Assembly (NCBI GenBank): GCA_905479515.1
Contig: CAJQMX010000008.1
Span: 1 to 12,950, forward strand
DNA from: an uncultured Parasphingopyxis sp.
Lineage (GTDB): Bacteria > Pseudomonadota > Alphaproteobacteria > Sphingomonadales > Sphingomonadaceae
Direction of reading: 5' to 3'
DNA length: 12,950 nt
Part shown: positions 1 to 7,499 of the stretch, piece by piece
Layout of the letters: every line of letters begins with the position of its first letter
Position numbering within the stretch: the stretch's first letter is position 1
The notes under the pieces: generated by a model
Told to the model about the DNA's origin: nothing
Databases searched by the model: none
Seen by the model: the letters and a program-made list of their open reading frames with translations, nothing else
Made by a program: the position numbers and the translations under genes

Positions 1-2
1 CC

Positions 3-1649
3 ATGAAAGCGCTGATGCAGGATTATGCCCTGACGCTCGACAAATTGTTCGATCATGCGGCGCAATGGCATGGCGACCGCGAAATCGTCTCGCGACTGAA
101 TGACGGCACCATTGTCCGCTCCACCTATGCGGAATTGCATGGCCGGTCGAAACAGTTCTCCAATGCGCTGCTGGCGGCTGGAATCGGTGTGGGCGATCGT
201 GTCGCAACCATGGCATGGAACGGCTCTCGCCATTTCGAAGTATGCTACGGCACGCTCGGCATCGGTGCGGTCCATCACACGCTGAACCCCCGGCTCTTTC
301 CCGAACAGATTGTCTATATCATCAATCATGCGGCCGACCGGATGATCATTGCCGATGCGGCCTGCGCCGATCTTCTCGAAGACATCCTGCCGCAATGCCC
401 GACTGTCGAAACGGTCATTTTCCTGACTGATGAAGCGGGTATGCCCCGGACGAACTTCGCGGCGCTTTCCTATGAAAGCTGGATCGCGGATCAGCCCACC
501 ACATGCCCTTGGGGTGACTTCCCGGAGGAAGAAGCCGCCGGGCTATGTTATACGAGCGGCACAACGGGCAATCCCAAGGGCGTGCTCTACGGCCACCGTT
601 CCAATTATCTGCACGCGCTGATGACATTGCAGCCAGACGCGCTGAACCTGTCGAAGCGCGATACGGTGCTGCTCGTAGTCCCGATGTACCATGCCAATGC
701 CTGGGGCGTTATCTATTCGGCGCCGATGGCGGGCGCGAAGCTCGTGCTGCCTGGCCAGCATATGGACGGAGCCTCGATCCACGAACTGATCGAGACCGAG
801 GGCGTTACCTATTCCGCCGCCGTTCCCACCGTCTGGCAGATGCTGCTCGATCATATGAAGGAAGCCGGCGCGCGTTTCTCAAAGCTCAAGCGCGTCACGG
901 TTGGCGGCGCTGCCTGTCCGGAATCGCTGATCCGCACCTTCCATGACGATTACGGGATCGATGTTATTCAGGGCTGGGGGATGACTGAAACGTCCCCGCT
1001 TGCAACCGTCGCCTCTCCGCCCCCCGAAATCGCCGACCTGCCTTTTGACGAACAGGTTCCATTCAAGCTCAAACAGGGTCGGCTGCTGTGCAATATCGAT
1101 CTGAAAATTGTCGATGATGCGGGTGAGCGCCTGCCCAATGACGGGCAGACGCCGGGCCGGCTGATGATCCGCGGTCCGGCCATTGCCTCAGGCTATTATG
1201 GCGAAGAGGCGGACGCGCTCGATGAAGAGGGTTTTTTCGATACCGGCGATGTTTCGACGCTGACCGAAGACGGGATAATGCAGATTACCGACCGCGCCAA
1301 GGACGTCATCAAATCGGGCGGCGAATGGATCAGCTCAATCGATATCGAGAATATCGCGGTCGGCCATCCCAAGGCGCAGCTCGCGGCCGTTATCGGTGTC
1401 ACCCATCCCAAATGGGACGAGCGGCCAGTGCTGCTGGTCGAACTGAAAGCCGGCGAAGAAGCCGAGCCGCAGGAATTTCTCGATTTTCTCGACGGCAAGA
1501 TTGCGCGCTGGTGGATGCCCGATGCGGTCGTGTTCGTCGACGAAGTGCCGCTCGGGCCAACCGGCAAGATCGACAAGAAGCTCATTCGCGAACGGTTGAA
1601 AGATTATGACCTCCCGCCGGCCGCAGTGATTGCAGGACCAAGAGACTAA
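3..1649 (+). CDS. AMP-forming acyl-CoA ligase (AlkK/DmdB-like, medium/long-chain acyl type)
   Basis: Predicted cytoplasmic enzyme that activates a carboxylic acid with ATP and CoA to the acyl-CoA through an acyl-AMP. The 548-residue protein has full family length. Visible motifs are the phosphate-binding loop YTSGTTGNPKGV (about 183-194), WGMTET (325-330), TGD (414-416), the hinge region DRAKDVIKSGGEWIS (430-444) and the adenylation lysine K522 in PTGKIDKK. The SGGEWIS hinge is typical of the AlkK/DmdB branch of fatty-acyl ligases, so an aliphatic or aryl-alkanoic acid is a likelier substrate than benzoate; that is inference. Only two bases precede the ATG, so a ribosome site cannot be seen and a start further left cannot be excluded; a second in-frame ATG lies at 15. 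It is followed 23 bases later by the dehydrogenase and is probably first or internal in a four-gene operon. Family is clear; substrate unknown. Confidence 0.93.
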   Translation: MKALMQDYALTLDKLFDHAAQWHGDREIVSRLNDGTIVRSTYAELHGRSKQFSNALLAAGIGVGDRVATMAWNGSRHFEVCYGTLGIGAVHHTLNPRLFPEQIVYIINHAADRMIIADAACADLLEDILPQCPTVETVIFLTDEAGMPRTNFAALSYESWIADQPTTCPWGDFPEEEAAGLCYTSGTTGNPKGVLYGHRSNYLHALMTLQPDALNLSKRDTVLLVVPMYHANAWGVIYSAPMAGAKLVLPGQHMDGASIHELIETEGVTYSAAVPTVWQMLLDHMKEAGARFSKLKRVTVGGAACPESLIRTFHDDYGIDVIQGWGMTETSPLATVASPPPEIADLPFDEQVPFKLKQGRLLCNIDLKIVDDAGERLPNDGQTPGRLMIRGPAIASGYYGEEADALDEEGFFDTGDVSTLTEDGIMQITDRAKDVIKSGGEWISSIDIENIAVGHPKAQLAAVIGVTHPKWDERPVLLVELKAGEEAEPQEFLDFLDGKIARWWMPDAVVFVDEVPLGPTGKIDKKLIRERLKDYDLPPAAVIAGPRD

Positions 1650-1658
1650 ACAATAATC

Positions 1659-1663
1659 AGGAG
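1659..1663 (+). promoter_or_regulatory. Ribosome binding site deciding the SDR start
   Basis: AGGAG lies 9 bases before the ATG at 1673 but only 3 bases before the in-frame GTG at 1667. The spacing favours ATG 1673, giving a protein beginning MDISGKAALVTG, which also matches the usual SDR N-terminus. Confidence 0.75.
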
Positions 1664-1672
1664 AGTGTGACG

Positions 1673-2422
1673 ATGGATATTTCAGGCAAGGCAGCGCTTG
1701 TAACCGGGGCAGCAAGCGGCATTGGCCGCGCCACGTGTCAGGCATTGGCCGCCAAGGGGGCGTCCCATATCCATCTTGTCGACATGAATGGTGATGGCTG
1801 CGCGGAAACGGCCAAGCTTTGTGAAGAGGGCCTGGGGACGACCGTGCACCAGTGCAATGTCTCCGATCTTGCGGCGCTGGAAGCCGTTTTCGATGCCGCG
1901 GCTGCGGAATCCGGGCTCGACATCGTCTTCAACAATGCCGGCATGGTGACCGGTGAGCATCTGTTCCCCGACACGCCGAACGACCGGATCGAATTGATCA
2001 CGGCAGTCAATGCGACGGCGGTTTTCGCGGGCACGCGTTTCGCGATCAAGCATATGGAGGGCAAAGGCGGCGTTGTCGTGAACACCGGATCAACCGCTTC
2101 GCTCCATAACCGATTCATCGACATTCTCTACAGCGCAACCAAGGCCGCCGTGCTTCAGTTCACGCAAGGCTGCGCCAAGCTGATGGAAAGCCATGGCGTT
2201 CGCGTTTGCTCCGTTTTGCCAGGTCTCGTCGACACGCCCATCGTCGATACGACAGCCGGGGACAAACGCGCTGACTGGATGCAGGTGATCCTCGACGAGA
2301 ATGTGGCAATGGCGCCTGCAACGCTTGCGGCCGGGGTTATCGCGCTGATCGAAGATGACAGCAATGCCGGTGAATATTCCATCGTTGCAGATGAAGCGCA
2401 GGTAGAAGCAGCTACGGCATAG
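1673..2422 (+). CDS. Short-chain dehydrogenase/reductase (classical SDR)
   Basis: Predicted NAD(H)-dependent alcohol dehydrogenase or ketoreductase of the classical SDR family, 249 residues, the usual length. Visible features in order are the nucleotide-binding TGAASGIG (11-18), an aspartate ending the second beta strand (D37 in LVDMN; an acidic residue there usually means NAD(H) rather than NADP(H)), NNAG (87-90), N113, the catalytic S140, then Y153 and K157 in YSATK, and PGLVDTP (183-189). The full catalytic set N-S-Y-K is present, so the enzyme should be active. The start is chosen at ATG 1673 because of AGGAG spacing. It lies 23 bases after the CoA ligase and 18 bases before the first NIPSNAP gene, so co-transcription is likely. 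A hydroxyacyl-CoA or ring alcohol substrate would suit the context, but the sequence does not show which. Confidence 0.93.
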   Translation: MDISGKAALVTGAASGIGRATCQALAAKGASHIHLVDMNGDGCAETAKLCEEGLGTTVHQCNVSDLAALEAVFDAAAAESGLDIVFNNAGMVTGEHLFPDTPNDRIELITAVNATAVFAGTRFAIKHMEGKGGVVVNTGSTASLHNRFIDILYSATKAAVLQFTQGCAKLMESHGVRVCSVLPGLVDTPIVDTTAGDKRADWMQVILDENVAMAPATLAAGVIALIEDDSNAGEYSIVADEAQVEAATA

Positions 2423-2440
2423 CCACTCCGGGAGTTTCCG

Positions 2441-3172
2441 ATGTTTTTCGAATATCGTTTCTATGATTGTACGCCCGGGCGTCTTGATGAAGAGACGGCG
2501 CGTATGGAAGAGGTGTCCATTGCCGACTGGCAGGATGAACAGCGATCCCTGTTTTCCAAATATGGTATCACCCCACCTATCGCGGCCTGGTCTGCAATTG
2601 CCGGCCGTCGCCAGCCCGTGTTCGGCTATCTCCTGAAATGGGACAGCTTCGAGCAGCGGGACACAACTTTTCCACCTTTCTGGGCGAGCCCGGAATGGGC
2701 CGAGGTGCGGGATCGGAGCAATGCCGCATTTCCGATGGTAGATTCTATCGAGAATTGGATCATCCGAGCCAGCACCGTCTGGGACCGGTCAGGCGGTGTA
2801 GATGGCGAACCGGTTGGAGGTATTCACGAAATGCGGGTTTATCAGGTTCGCGCTGGATACGGGCCGGAGGTAAACGCCTATCTGGCAGAATTCGAACTAC
2901 CGCAATGCGAGCATCTGGGCGGGGAAGTTCTTGGTGTTTTCGATGTTGCGGTGGGACCAGACCTTCCGGCAATCGTCAGCTTCGTCGCCTGGCCGGATTT
3001 CGAAACGCAGCAACGCGCGGCCAATCGCCTGCACATCGATCCACGCCTGCGGGATCGCCAAAACCGCTGGAAAACCGAGCTTGGTGTAAACCCTGTTCGC
3101 CATGTCGAACAGACCATCCTGCGGCCGCTTCCTTATGGAAAGCCAAAACCCAATTTCGGAATGGCAGCATGA
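2441..3172 (+). CDS. NIPSNAP-family protein, two tandem domains (first of a pair)
   Basis: 243 residues, no signal peptide or membrane segment. I read it as two NIPSNAP-like dimeric alpha/beta-barrel domains: about residues 2-111 (FFEYRFYDCTPGR at the start, LLKWDSFEQRD and FWASPEWAEVRDRSN further on) and about 127-230 (GGIHEMRVYQVRAGYGPE, then FVAWPDFETQQRA). The repeated order, a strand with E-x-R-x-Y followed later by a W-x-x-F-E-x-x-x-x motif, is what marks the family. Function in bacteria is poorly defined; the fold is shared with small heme-free monooxygenases, EthD proteins and lactone isomerases, so either an enzymatic or a ligand-handling role is possible. GGGAG at 2430-2434 sits 6 bases before the ATG. 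The stop codon overlaps the start of the next gene (ATGA), implying translational coupling with its paralogue. Confidence 0.82.
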   Translation: MFFEYRFYDCTPGRLDEETARMEEVSIADWQDEQRSLFSKYGITPPIAAWSAIAGRRQPVFGYLLKWDSFEQRDTTFPPFWASPEWAEVRDRSNAAFPMVDSIENWIIRASTVWDRSGGVDGEPVGGIHEMRVYQVRAGYGPEVNAYLAEFELPQCEHLGGEVLGVFDVAVGPDLPAIVSFVAWPDFETQQRAANRLHIDPRLRDRQNRWKTELGVNPVRHVEQTILRPLPYGKPKPNFGMAA

Positions 3173-3891
3173 CATTGATCAACGATTATCTTGAACTGCG
3201 CATCTATCTCGCTTCTCCGGGCCGGATCCCTGATCTCCATCACCGGATGGGCTATGAAGTTCCGAAGCTTTTCGCCAGGCACGGCATTCCCGAACCGCTC
3301 GGCTATTGGCAGGGCTTCGCCGGCGCCTATGCGCCAACCTATGCCTATATCCTGCCATGGAAGAGTCTGGATGATCGCGCCGCCGCCTTCGACAAATTCT
3401 ATGCCGACCCCGATTGGCAAGCCCATAGGGATGACAGCAATGTCGGCGATCATATGATCGAAACGATGGACGTGATGATCATGCGCCCTTCCCCGATGTG
3501 GAATCCCCCTGAAGACACGGCCCCTCAACCGATCGGCGGACTACACGAATTGCGCATGATCCCGCTAAGCACCCGCGACGCGCAGGAATCGCAGCGCGCA
3601 TTGGCGGAGATCGACATTCCCTTCCTGCAGGAACGCGGCGCGAAACCCCTCGGACTTTTCACCGTCTGGTATGGAAGCAAGATCCCGCAAGCAGTGATGA
3701 TGCTGGCATGGGACAATTTCGAGCAGCGCGAAGCGGCTGTGCTCGCGCATCAGGCCGATCCGGCGATTGCCGCGCAGCGCAAACAGGAACGCGAAACCCA
3801 TGGCGGGCCACTATTCATGGCCAGCGAAAACATGTTGCTCGAACCTGCGGACTATGGCCTGCCAAAGTCTGACCTGTCGCCGCGACGGTAA
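3169..3891 (+). CDS. NIPSNAP-family protein, two tandem domains (second of a pair)
   Basis: 240 residues, a paralogue of the preceding gene. Domain one (about 6-107) has YLELRIYLASPGR, LPWKSLDDR and FYADPDWQAHRDDSN, which line up with FWASPEWAEVRDRSN of the first protein. Domain two (about 122-226) has GGLHELRM and LAWDNFEQREAA. The frame stays open upstream to 2638, but that extension lies inside the first NIPSNAP gene and gives a low-complexity, Arg/Gly-rich sequence. I therefore start at ATG 3169, which shares ATGA with the upstream stop and has GGAA at 3158-3161. Overlap and similarity suggest the two proteins form a heteromeric complex (inference). The gene ends 19 bases from the convergent decarboxylase-like gene, with no clear terminator between. 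Substrate and reaction unknown. Confidence 0.82.
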   Translation: MTLINDYLELRIYLASPGRIPDLHHRMGYEVPKLFARHGIPEPLGYWQGFAGAYAPTYAYILPWKSLDDRAAAFDKFYADPDWQAHRDDSNVGDHMIETMDVMIMRPSPMWNPPEDTAPQPIGGLHELRMIPLSTRDAQESQRALAEIDIPFLQERGAKPLGLFTVWYGSKIPQAVMMLAWDNFEQREAAVLAHQADPAIAAQRKQERETHGGPLFMASENMLLEPADYGLPKSDLSPRR

Positions 3892-3910
3892 CTATCGTCT
3901 GAAGCAGTGC

Positions 3911-4903
3911 TCAGATCACAAAGCTCTCGAACGTCTCCTCGGCGAACAGCTCTTCCGGCTGAAGGCGGCGTGACGAAAGACCCTGTTCATGGTGGTAGCG
4001 CAGGAAAGTGTCGATGGCCGCGCGGTTGCGTTCAAAGCCATAAGGCCACCAGTCATTACCCAGTAGCGCCACCGTTTCTTCCACGGCAGCGATTTGCCAT
4101 GGCAGCATGGTTTTAAGTGAAGCGGTCACCAGCAGTTCGTCATAAAGACGGCGCTGTGCTTCGCAGAAAGCCTTGAACAGGGACTGGGCAACCCAGCGAT
4201 TGGCTTCATACACTTCGCGCCTTATCGCCACGACATGCATGATCGGGAAAATGCCGGTCCGCGCATAATAGTCTTTCTCGACCGGCACGAAATCGGGAAA
4301 CAGGCGCCGTACGGCGTTGGGCTCTGAATAAAATGTGCTTGGCGTGCGTGCGGTGTGCAACGCATCGATTTCACCGTCTGCCAGCATCCGGGAAAGCGTT
4401 TGGTCCGGCCCGATCCGTTCGAGGCGAAACTGTTCGGGAAGGTCGAGCTTGAGCTTTTCCTCACGGCCCGGCTGTTCTTCGCCACCTGTGCAGTAGGTGA
4501 CGCTTGTCGGGTCGACACCATATTCATCCTGAAGGATCCCGCGAATCCACACGGGCGCTGTCATTTGATATTCGGGCACGCCAATCCGCTTGCCGACCAG
4601 ATCTTCGGGCTTTTCAATCCCGCTTTTCGCCGACACGAAAATGCAGCTGTGGCGGAAAAGGCGTGACGGAAAGACCGGAATTGCAACGAAGGGCGGATTG
4701 TCTCGCGCCAAGGTTACGCAATAGGACGACATCGACAGCTCCGCCGCATCGAATTCGCGGTGCCGCAGCATTCGGAAAAATGTCTCTTCGACTTCGAGCT
4801 TCTGAAAATTGAGATCGATACCATCAGGACGGACCGAGCCATTGGCCAGAGCTTCCGTTCGGTCATAATTCCAACAGGCAAGAGATAGCGGAAGCAGAGA
4901 CAT
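3911..4903 (-). CDS. 4,5-dihydroxyphthalate decarboxylase-like protein (Pht5 family)
   Basis: 330 residues, resembling Pht5-type 4,5-dihydroxyphthalate decarboxylase, which converts 4,5-dihydroxyphthalate to protocatechuate. This family has a periplasmic-binding-protein fold and is often labelled ABC substrate-binding protein. Recognisable stretches are LACWNYDRTEAL (8-19), FRMLRHREFDAAELSMSSY (43-61), AIPVFPSRLFRHS (74-86), GKRIGVPEYQMTAPVWIRG (104-122), the GGEEQPGREE segment (140-149) and DALHTARTPSTF (180-191). The frame stays open to 5065, but the true start is ATG 4903: the extension runs into the upstream gene, and AAAAGGG sits 6 bases before this ATG. No secretion signal follows that start, which argues for a cytoplasmic enzyme rather than a transporter component. 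It lies 16 bases after the Gfo/Idh-type dehydrogenase, the same partner as in phthalate clusters. The actual diacid substrate could differ from dihydroxyphthalate. Confidence 0.85.
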   Translation of the reverse strand: MSLLPLSLACWNYDRTEALANGSVRPDGIDLNFQKLEVEETFFRMLRHREFDAAELSMSSYCVTLARDNPPFVAIPVFPSRLFRHSCIFVSAKSGIEKPEDLVGKRIGVPEYQMTAPVWIRGILQDEYGVDPTSVTYCTGGEEQPGREEKLKLDLPEQFRLERIGPDQTLSRMLADGEIDALHTARTPSTFYSEPNAVRRLFPDFVPVEKDYYARTGIFPIMHVVAIRREVYEANRWVAQSLFKAFCEAQRRLYDELLVTASLKTMLPWQIAAVEETVALLGNDWWPYGFERNRAAIDTFLRYHHEQGLSSRRLQPEELFAEETFESFVI

Positions 4904-4919
4904 GAAAAACCCTTTTACG

Positions 4920-6086
4920 TTAACTGGACTTGGATAGAATTTCGGCGAGCATGATCTCACGATTTTCATCGCCAGACTGCAGCATAGCATGGCAGCAAGC
5001 CAACGTTTCCAGCCCCCATACTCCATCAAATATCGGCGTTTCGCCATCAAGGGCACAAGCTGCAAAGATATCGCCTACACCCATGCGCGATACTTCGGGC
5101 AATGGCGCGGCGACTTCCTCACGCGATGTGTCACCATGAATGACAACGCCGCGAGCCGTCAGCTCGATATCGGCCCGCTCACAGCTGGCCACAACAAAGC
5201 CGAAATGTTCGTGAGCGGCTGGGGGTTCGGTTGTGGTCGAGACTGCACCGCCAAATCCCCTCGCCCGTTTAAGTGTCGCTTCAGACCCTTCAGCCAATCG
5301 ATCACGTGCGCGCGTGTGCGCATCGCGGGCTTTAGGCCTGCCCAACTCGCCGACCCAGCCTTGCAGCGCATCGCTGTCATAATGGGCATATCCCGAATAG
5401 CTAAGCGTTGCGGTCGCGCCGTTCTCGAAGAAGAGCATCGCGGAATAAGCGCCATCAGCCGGGCGCTTGGTGTCCCAGTCGAAAAGCTGTGCGCGGACGC
5501 TTCGTATCGCACTGCCCGTCAGGCGGCGGACAATATCGATCTGATGCGTTGCCTGACTTAGGACCACACCCCCGCCCCGCGCGCGGTCCAGCTCCTCGGG
5601 CCTGCGCGGCCGCAACAGGAAATCGGTATAATTGAACGCCTGGATCATGCGCGCCTTGCCAACATCGCCAGCTGAAATGATGCTGGATGTCAGCGCGACG
5701 GGCCCGTCATAGCCATGGCTTGGCCCGATCATCAGACAAGTTCCGCTGTCCTTCGCTGCCCCGACCATGGCGCGCGCCTCGGCGATCGTAACCGCCATCG
5801 GCTTTTCGACGAGCAGATGCTTGCCCGCACGCGCTGCTGCTATGGCTTGCGATGCGTGATGTTCATGGGGGGAGGCAATATAGATGGCATCGATGTCGGG
5901 ATCGGCGATCAACGCCTCAAAGCTCTCATGCGTTTTCGCACCATAAGCGCGGCTCAATCCCTTTCGAGAGTCGGCAGAGGGATCGAAGCCTGCGACCAGT
6001 TCGATGCGCGGGCTGGCAGCTAATCCCGGCACCGTTAACATCGCGCCGCGCCCCAATCCTGCAATGCCCAAGTGTAGCCGCGCCAT
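4920..6086 (-). CDS. Gfo/Idh/MocA-family dehydrogenase, Pht4-like (cis-dihydrodiol dehydrogenase candidate)
   Basis: 388-residue NAD(P)-dependent oxidoreductase. The N-terminal Rossmann fold shows GIAGLGRG (7-14), DPDIDAIYIASPHEHH (62-77) and the family EKP motif (94-96). The C-terminal substrate domain shows FNYTDFLLRPRRPEELD (151-167) and GGGVVLSQATHQIDIVRRL (171-189), with H181 and D184 in the usual active-site helix. The RPRRPEELD and SQATHQIDIVRRL stretches are what I know from Pht4-type 4,5-dihydro-4,5-dihydroxyphthalate dehydrogenases, which re-aromatise the cis-diol made by phthalate 4,5-dioxygenase. ATG 6086 is preceded by AAGGGA. The gene is divergent from the Rieske oxygenase and followed closely by the decarboxylase-like gene, so three consecutive pathway steps lie together. 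The family is certain; the diol substrate is inferred from context. Confidence 0.9.
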   Translation of the reverse strand: MARLHLGIAGLGRGAMLTVPGLAASPRIELVAGFDPSADSRKGLSRAYGAKTHESFEALIADPDIDAIYIASPHEHHASQAIAAARAGKHLLVEKPMAVTIAEARAMVGAAKDSGTCLMIGPSHGYDGPVALTSSIISAGDVGKARMIQAFNYTDFLLRPRRPEELDRARGGGVVLSQATHQIDIVRRLTGSAIRSVRAQLFDWDTKRPADGAYSAMLFFENGATATLSYSGYAHYDSDALQGWVGELGRPKARDAHTRARDRLAEGSEATLKRARGFGGAVSTTTEPPAAHEHFGFVVASCERADIELTARGVVIHGDTSREEVAAPLPEVSRMGVGDIFAACALDGETPIFDGVWGLETLACCHAMLQSGDENREIMLAEILSKSS

Positions 6087-6130
6087 TTCGTCCCTTTTCC
6101 GGCGGCCGAATTAGCCGCGCACAGCTTGAA

Positions 6131-6160
6131 TTGCAAATTACTTCGTATTAGAAGTATTTT
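6131..6160 (+). promoter_or_regulatory. Candidate promoter for the Rieske oxygenase gene
   Basis: TTGCAA (6131-6136) and TATTTT (6155-6160) are 18 bases apart, a plausible but imperfect sigma-70 pair about 45 bases before the ATG at 6206. TTGCAA is its own reverse complement, so it could also serve as a -35 element towards the dehydrogenase, although the matching -10 on that side is poor. The palindrome at 6139-6156 fills the spacer. Confidence 0.35.
6139..6156. promoter_or_regulatory. Palindromic operator candidate between dehydrogenase and Rieske gene
   Basis: TACTTC-GTATTA-GAAGTA, a perfect 6-base inverted repeat with a 6-base centre, in the 119-base divergent region. It lies between the proposed -35 and -10 of the Rieske promoter and overlaps the latter, where a repressor would act. 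Its 14-base core CTT-N8-AAG matches the reverse complement of the site at 9048-9061 in 10 of 14 positions. Confidence 0.5.
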
Positions 6161-6205
6161 CTCAAACTAGGCCGTAACAGACCATTTTCTCTCAAAGAAG
6201 CCAAT

Positions 6206-7468
6206 ATGACACCCAAACAAAATGACATCCTCTGCCGCGTTGAAGGAGATGCTCCAATGGGCGCTCTGATGCGTCAACACTGGATCCCCGCCTGTATGAT
6301 CGAAGAGGTTGCAGAGCGCGACGGAACGCCCCTGAGGGTGCGACTGCTTGGCGAGGATATGGTTGTATTCCGCGATACAGAAGGCCGAGTCGGCGCGTTG
6401 GATGAGCAATGTCCGCACCGCCGCGCATCGCTGGCCTTTGGCCGGAACGAAGAATGTGGGCTGCGCTGTCTCTATCATGGCTGGAAATTCGATGTGAACG
6501 GCAATGCCGTTGAAATGTCGTCAGAGCCGGTCGATGCAAAAATCTGCGCAACGATGAAAACAAAAGCCTATCCGGTGCGCGAAGCAGCAGGCTTTGTGTG
6601 GGTCTGGATGGGCGATCCCGGCCAGGCTGACAGCTTTGATCCACCCGCATGGTCGGCAGCCCCCGATGACAAGATCGCAATCGTGAAGGCACATGCGGCC
6701 TGCAACTGGGCGCAGGTTTTGGAAGGCGCGATTGATTCCGCGCATAGTTCCAGCCTGCATTCGTCAAATATGCCCACAGCGGAAGATGTCTCAGGCTCAA
6801 CCGCCACCGACGAACACTGGCTACGGCCTTCCGCAGATAAATCGCCGCGCCTTGAAGTCGAGCGGACGAGCTATGGGTTTCGCTATGCGGCAATACGGAC
6901 GCCGGTGCAGGATCCTGACAAACAGGATTATGTCCGCACCACGCTTTTCATCGCGCCGTTCACGGTGATGATCCCGCCGAATAATCGCTACAAGCTCATC
7001 CAGATGCTGGTGCCCATCGATGACACCAACTGCATGTTTTACTGGATTGCCTGGCATGAAACGGAAGGCATCTCAAAAGATGAATGGCGTGCCTTTTGTG
7101 GAGCGGTGCCGGGCGTCGATGTCGATCCCGTAACATTCCACAAAGTAAGAAACGCGGAGAATGACTATCTGCAGGATCGTGAAGCGATGAAAGCCGGCGA
7201 TTTCACCGGAATCAGCGGCATCCCGACCCAGGATATGGCGATGTGGGAATCGATGGGGCCGATTGCCGATCGCAGCCATGACAAGCTCGGTTCCAGCGAC
7301 AAGGCCATTTTTGAATTTCGCAAACAGATGCTCTCGGCAGCCAATGCCGTCGCTCGCGGCGAACCAGCCATAGGCACCGGCGCAGACCGGATACCGCACG
7401 CGAAGCTTTCCAATTATGAGGGTATGGTCTCCAAGGACGAGAACTGGCGCGACAAAATGCCGGGCTAA
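6206..7468 (+). CDS. Rieske non-heme iron oxygenase, alpha subunit (phthalate 4,5-dioxygenase type)
   Basis: 420-residue terminal oxygenase that would insert oxygen into an aromatic acid using electrons from a separate reductase. The Rieske [2Fe-2S] ligands are C69 and H71 (CPH) and C88 and H91 (CLYH). The mononuclear iron site is D177-x2-H180-x4-H185, with D343 in PTQDMAM as the likely third ligand. The N-terminus (MTPKQNDILCRVEGDAPMG), the NEECGLRC segment and the C-terminal MGPIADRS and LGSSDKAI segments (350-368) resemble phthalate 4,5-dioxygenase oxygenase (Pht3/OphA2). Related family members are chlorobenzoate dioxygenases and O-demethylases, so demethylation is an alternative. ATG 6206 follows AAAGAAG. 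It is divergent from the Pht4/Pht5-like pair and needs a flavin/ferredoxin reductase that is not encoded in this window. Confidence 0.93.
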   Translation: MTPKQNDILCRVEGDAPMGALMRQHWIPACMIEEVAERDGTPLRVRLLGEDMVVFRDTEGRVGALDEQCPHRRASLAFGRNEECGLRCLYHGWKFDVNGNAVEMSSEPVDAKICATMKTKAYPVREAAGFVWVWMGDPGQADSFDPPAWSAAPDDKIAIVKAHAACNWAQVLEGAIDSAHSSSLHSSNMPTAEDVSGSTATDEHWLRPSADKSPRLEVERTSYGFRYAAIRTPVQDPDKQDYVRTTLFIAPFTVMIPPNNRYKLIQMLVPIDDTNCMFYWIAWHETEGISKDEWRAFCGAVPGVDVDPVTFHKVRNAENDYLQDREAMKAGDFTGISGIPTQDMAMWESMGPIADRSHDKLGSSDKAIFEFRKQMLSAANAVARGEPAIGTGADRIPHAKLSNYEGMVSKDENWRDKMPG

Positions 7469-7472
7469 GGCT

Positions 7473-7499
7473 GGACGGACCTAGCCAACGGTCCGGTCC
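7473..7499. terminator. Possible hairpin between convergent genes
   Basis: GGACGGACC (7473-7481) can pair with GGTCCGGTCC (7490-7499) around an 8-base loop, with one bulged C. It lies at the convergent junction of the Rieske and CoA-ligase genes and overlaps the ligase stop codon. There is no T-run on either side, so intrinsic termination is uncertain. Confidence 0.35.

Noticed and set aside
1667..1669. GTG as the SDR start
   Set aside because: It is only 3 bases from AGGAG, too close; ATG 1673 has normal spacing.
2638..3168. N-terminal extension of the second NIPSNAP protein
   Set aside because: The extension lies out of frame inside the first NIPSNAP gene and translates to Arg/Gly-rich sequence. 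The ATGA overlap at 3169 is a better start.
3892..3910. Terminator between the convergent NIPSNAP and decarboxylase-like genes
   Set aside because: No stem of useful length and no T-run can be found in these 19 bases.
4904..5065. N-terminal extension of the decarboxylase-like protein, with a signal-like hydrophobic stretch
   Set aside because: It overlaps the end of the upstream dehydrogenase. Family homology begins at the Met at 4903, which has a good ribosome site.
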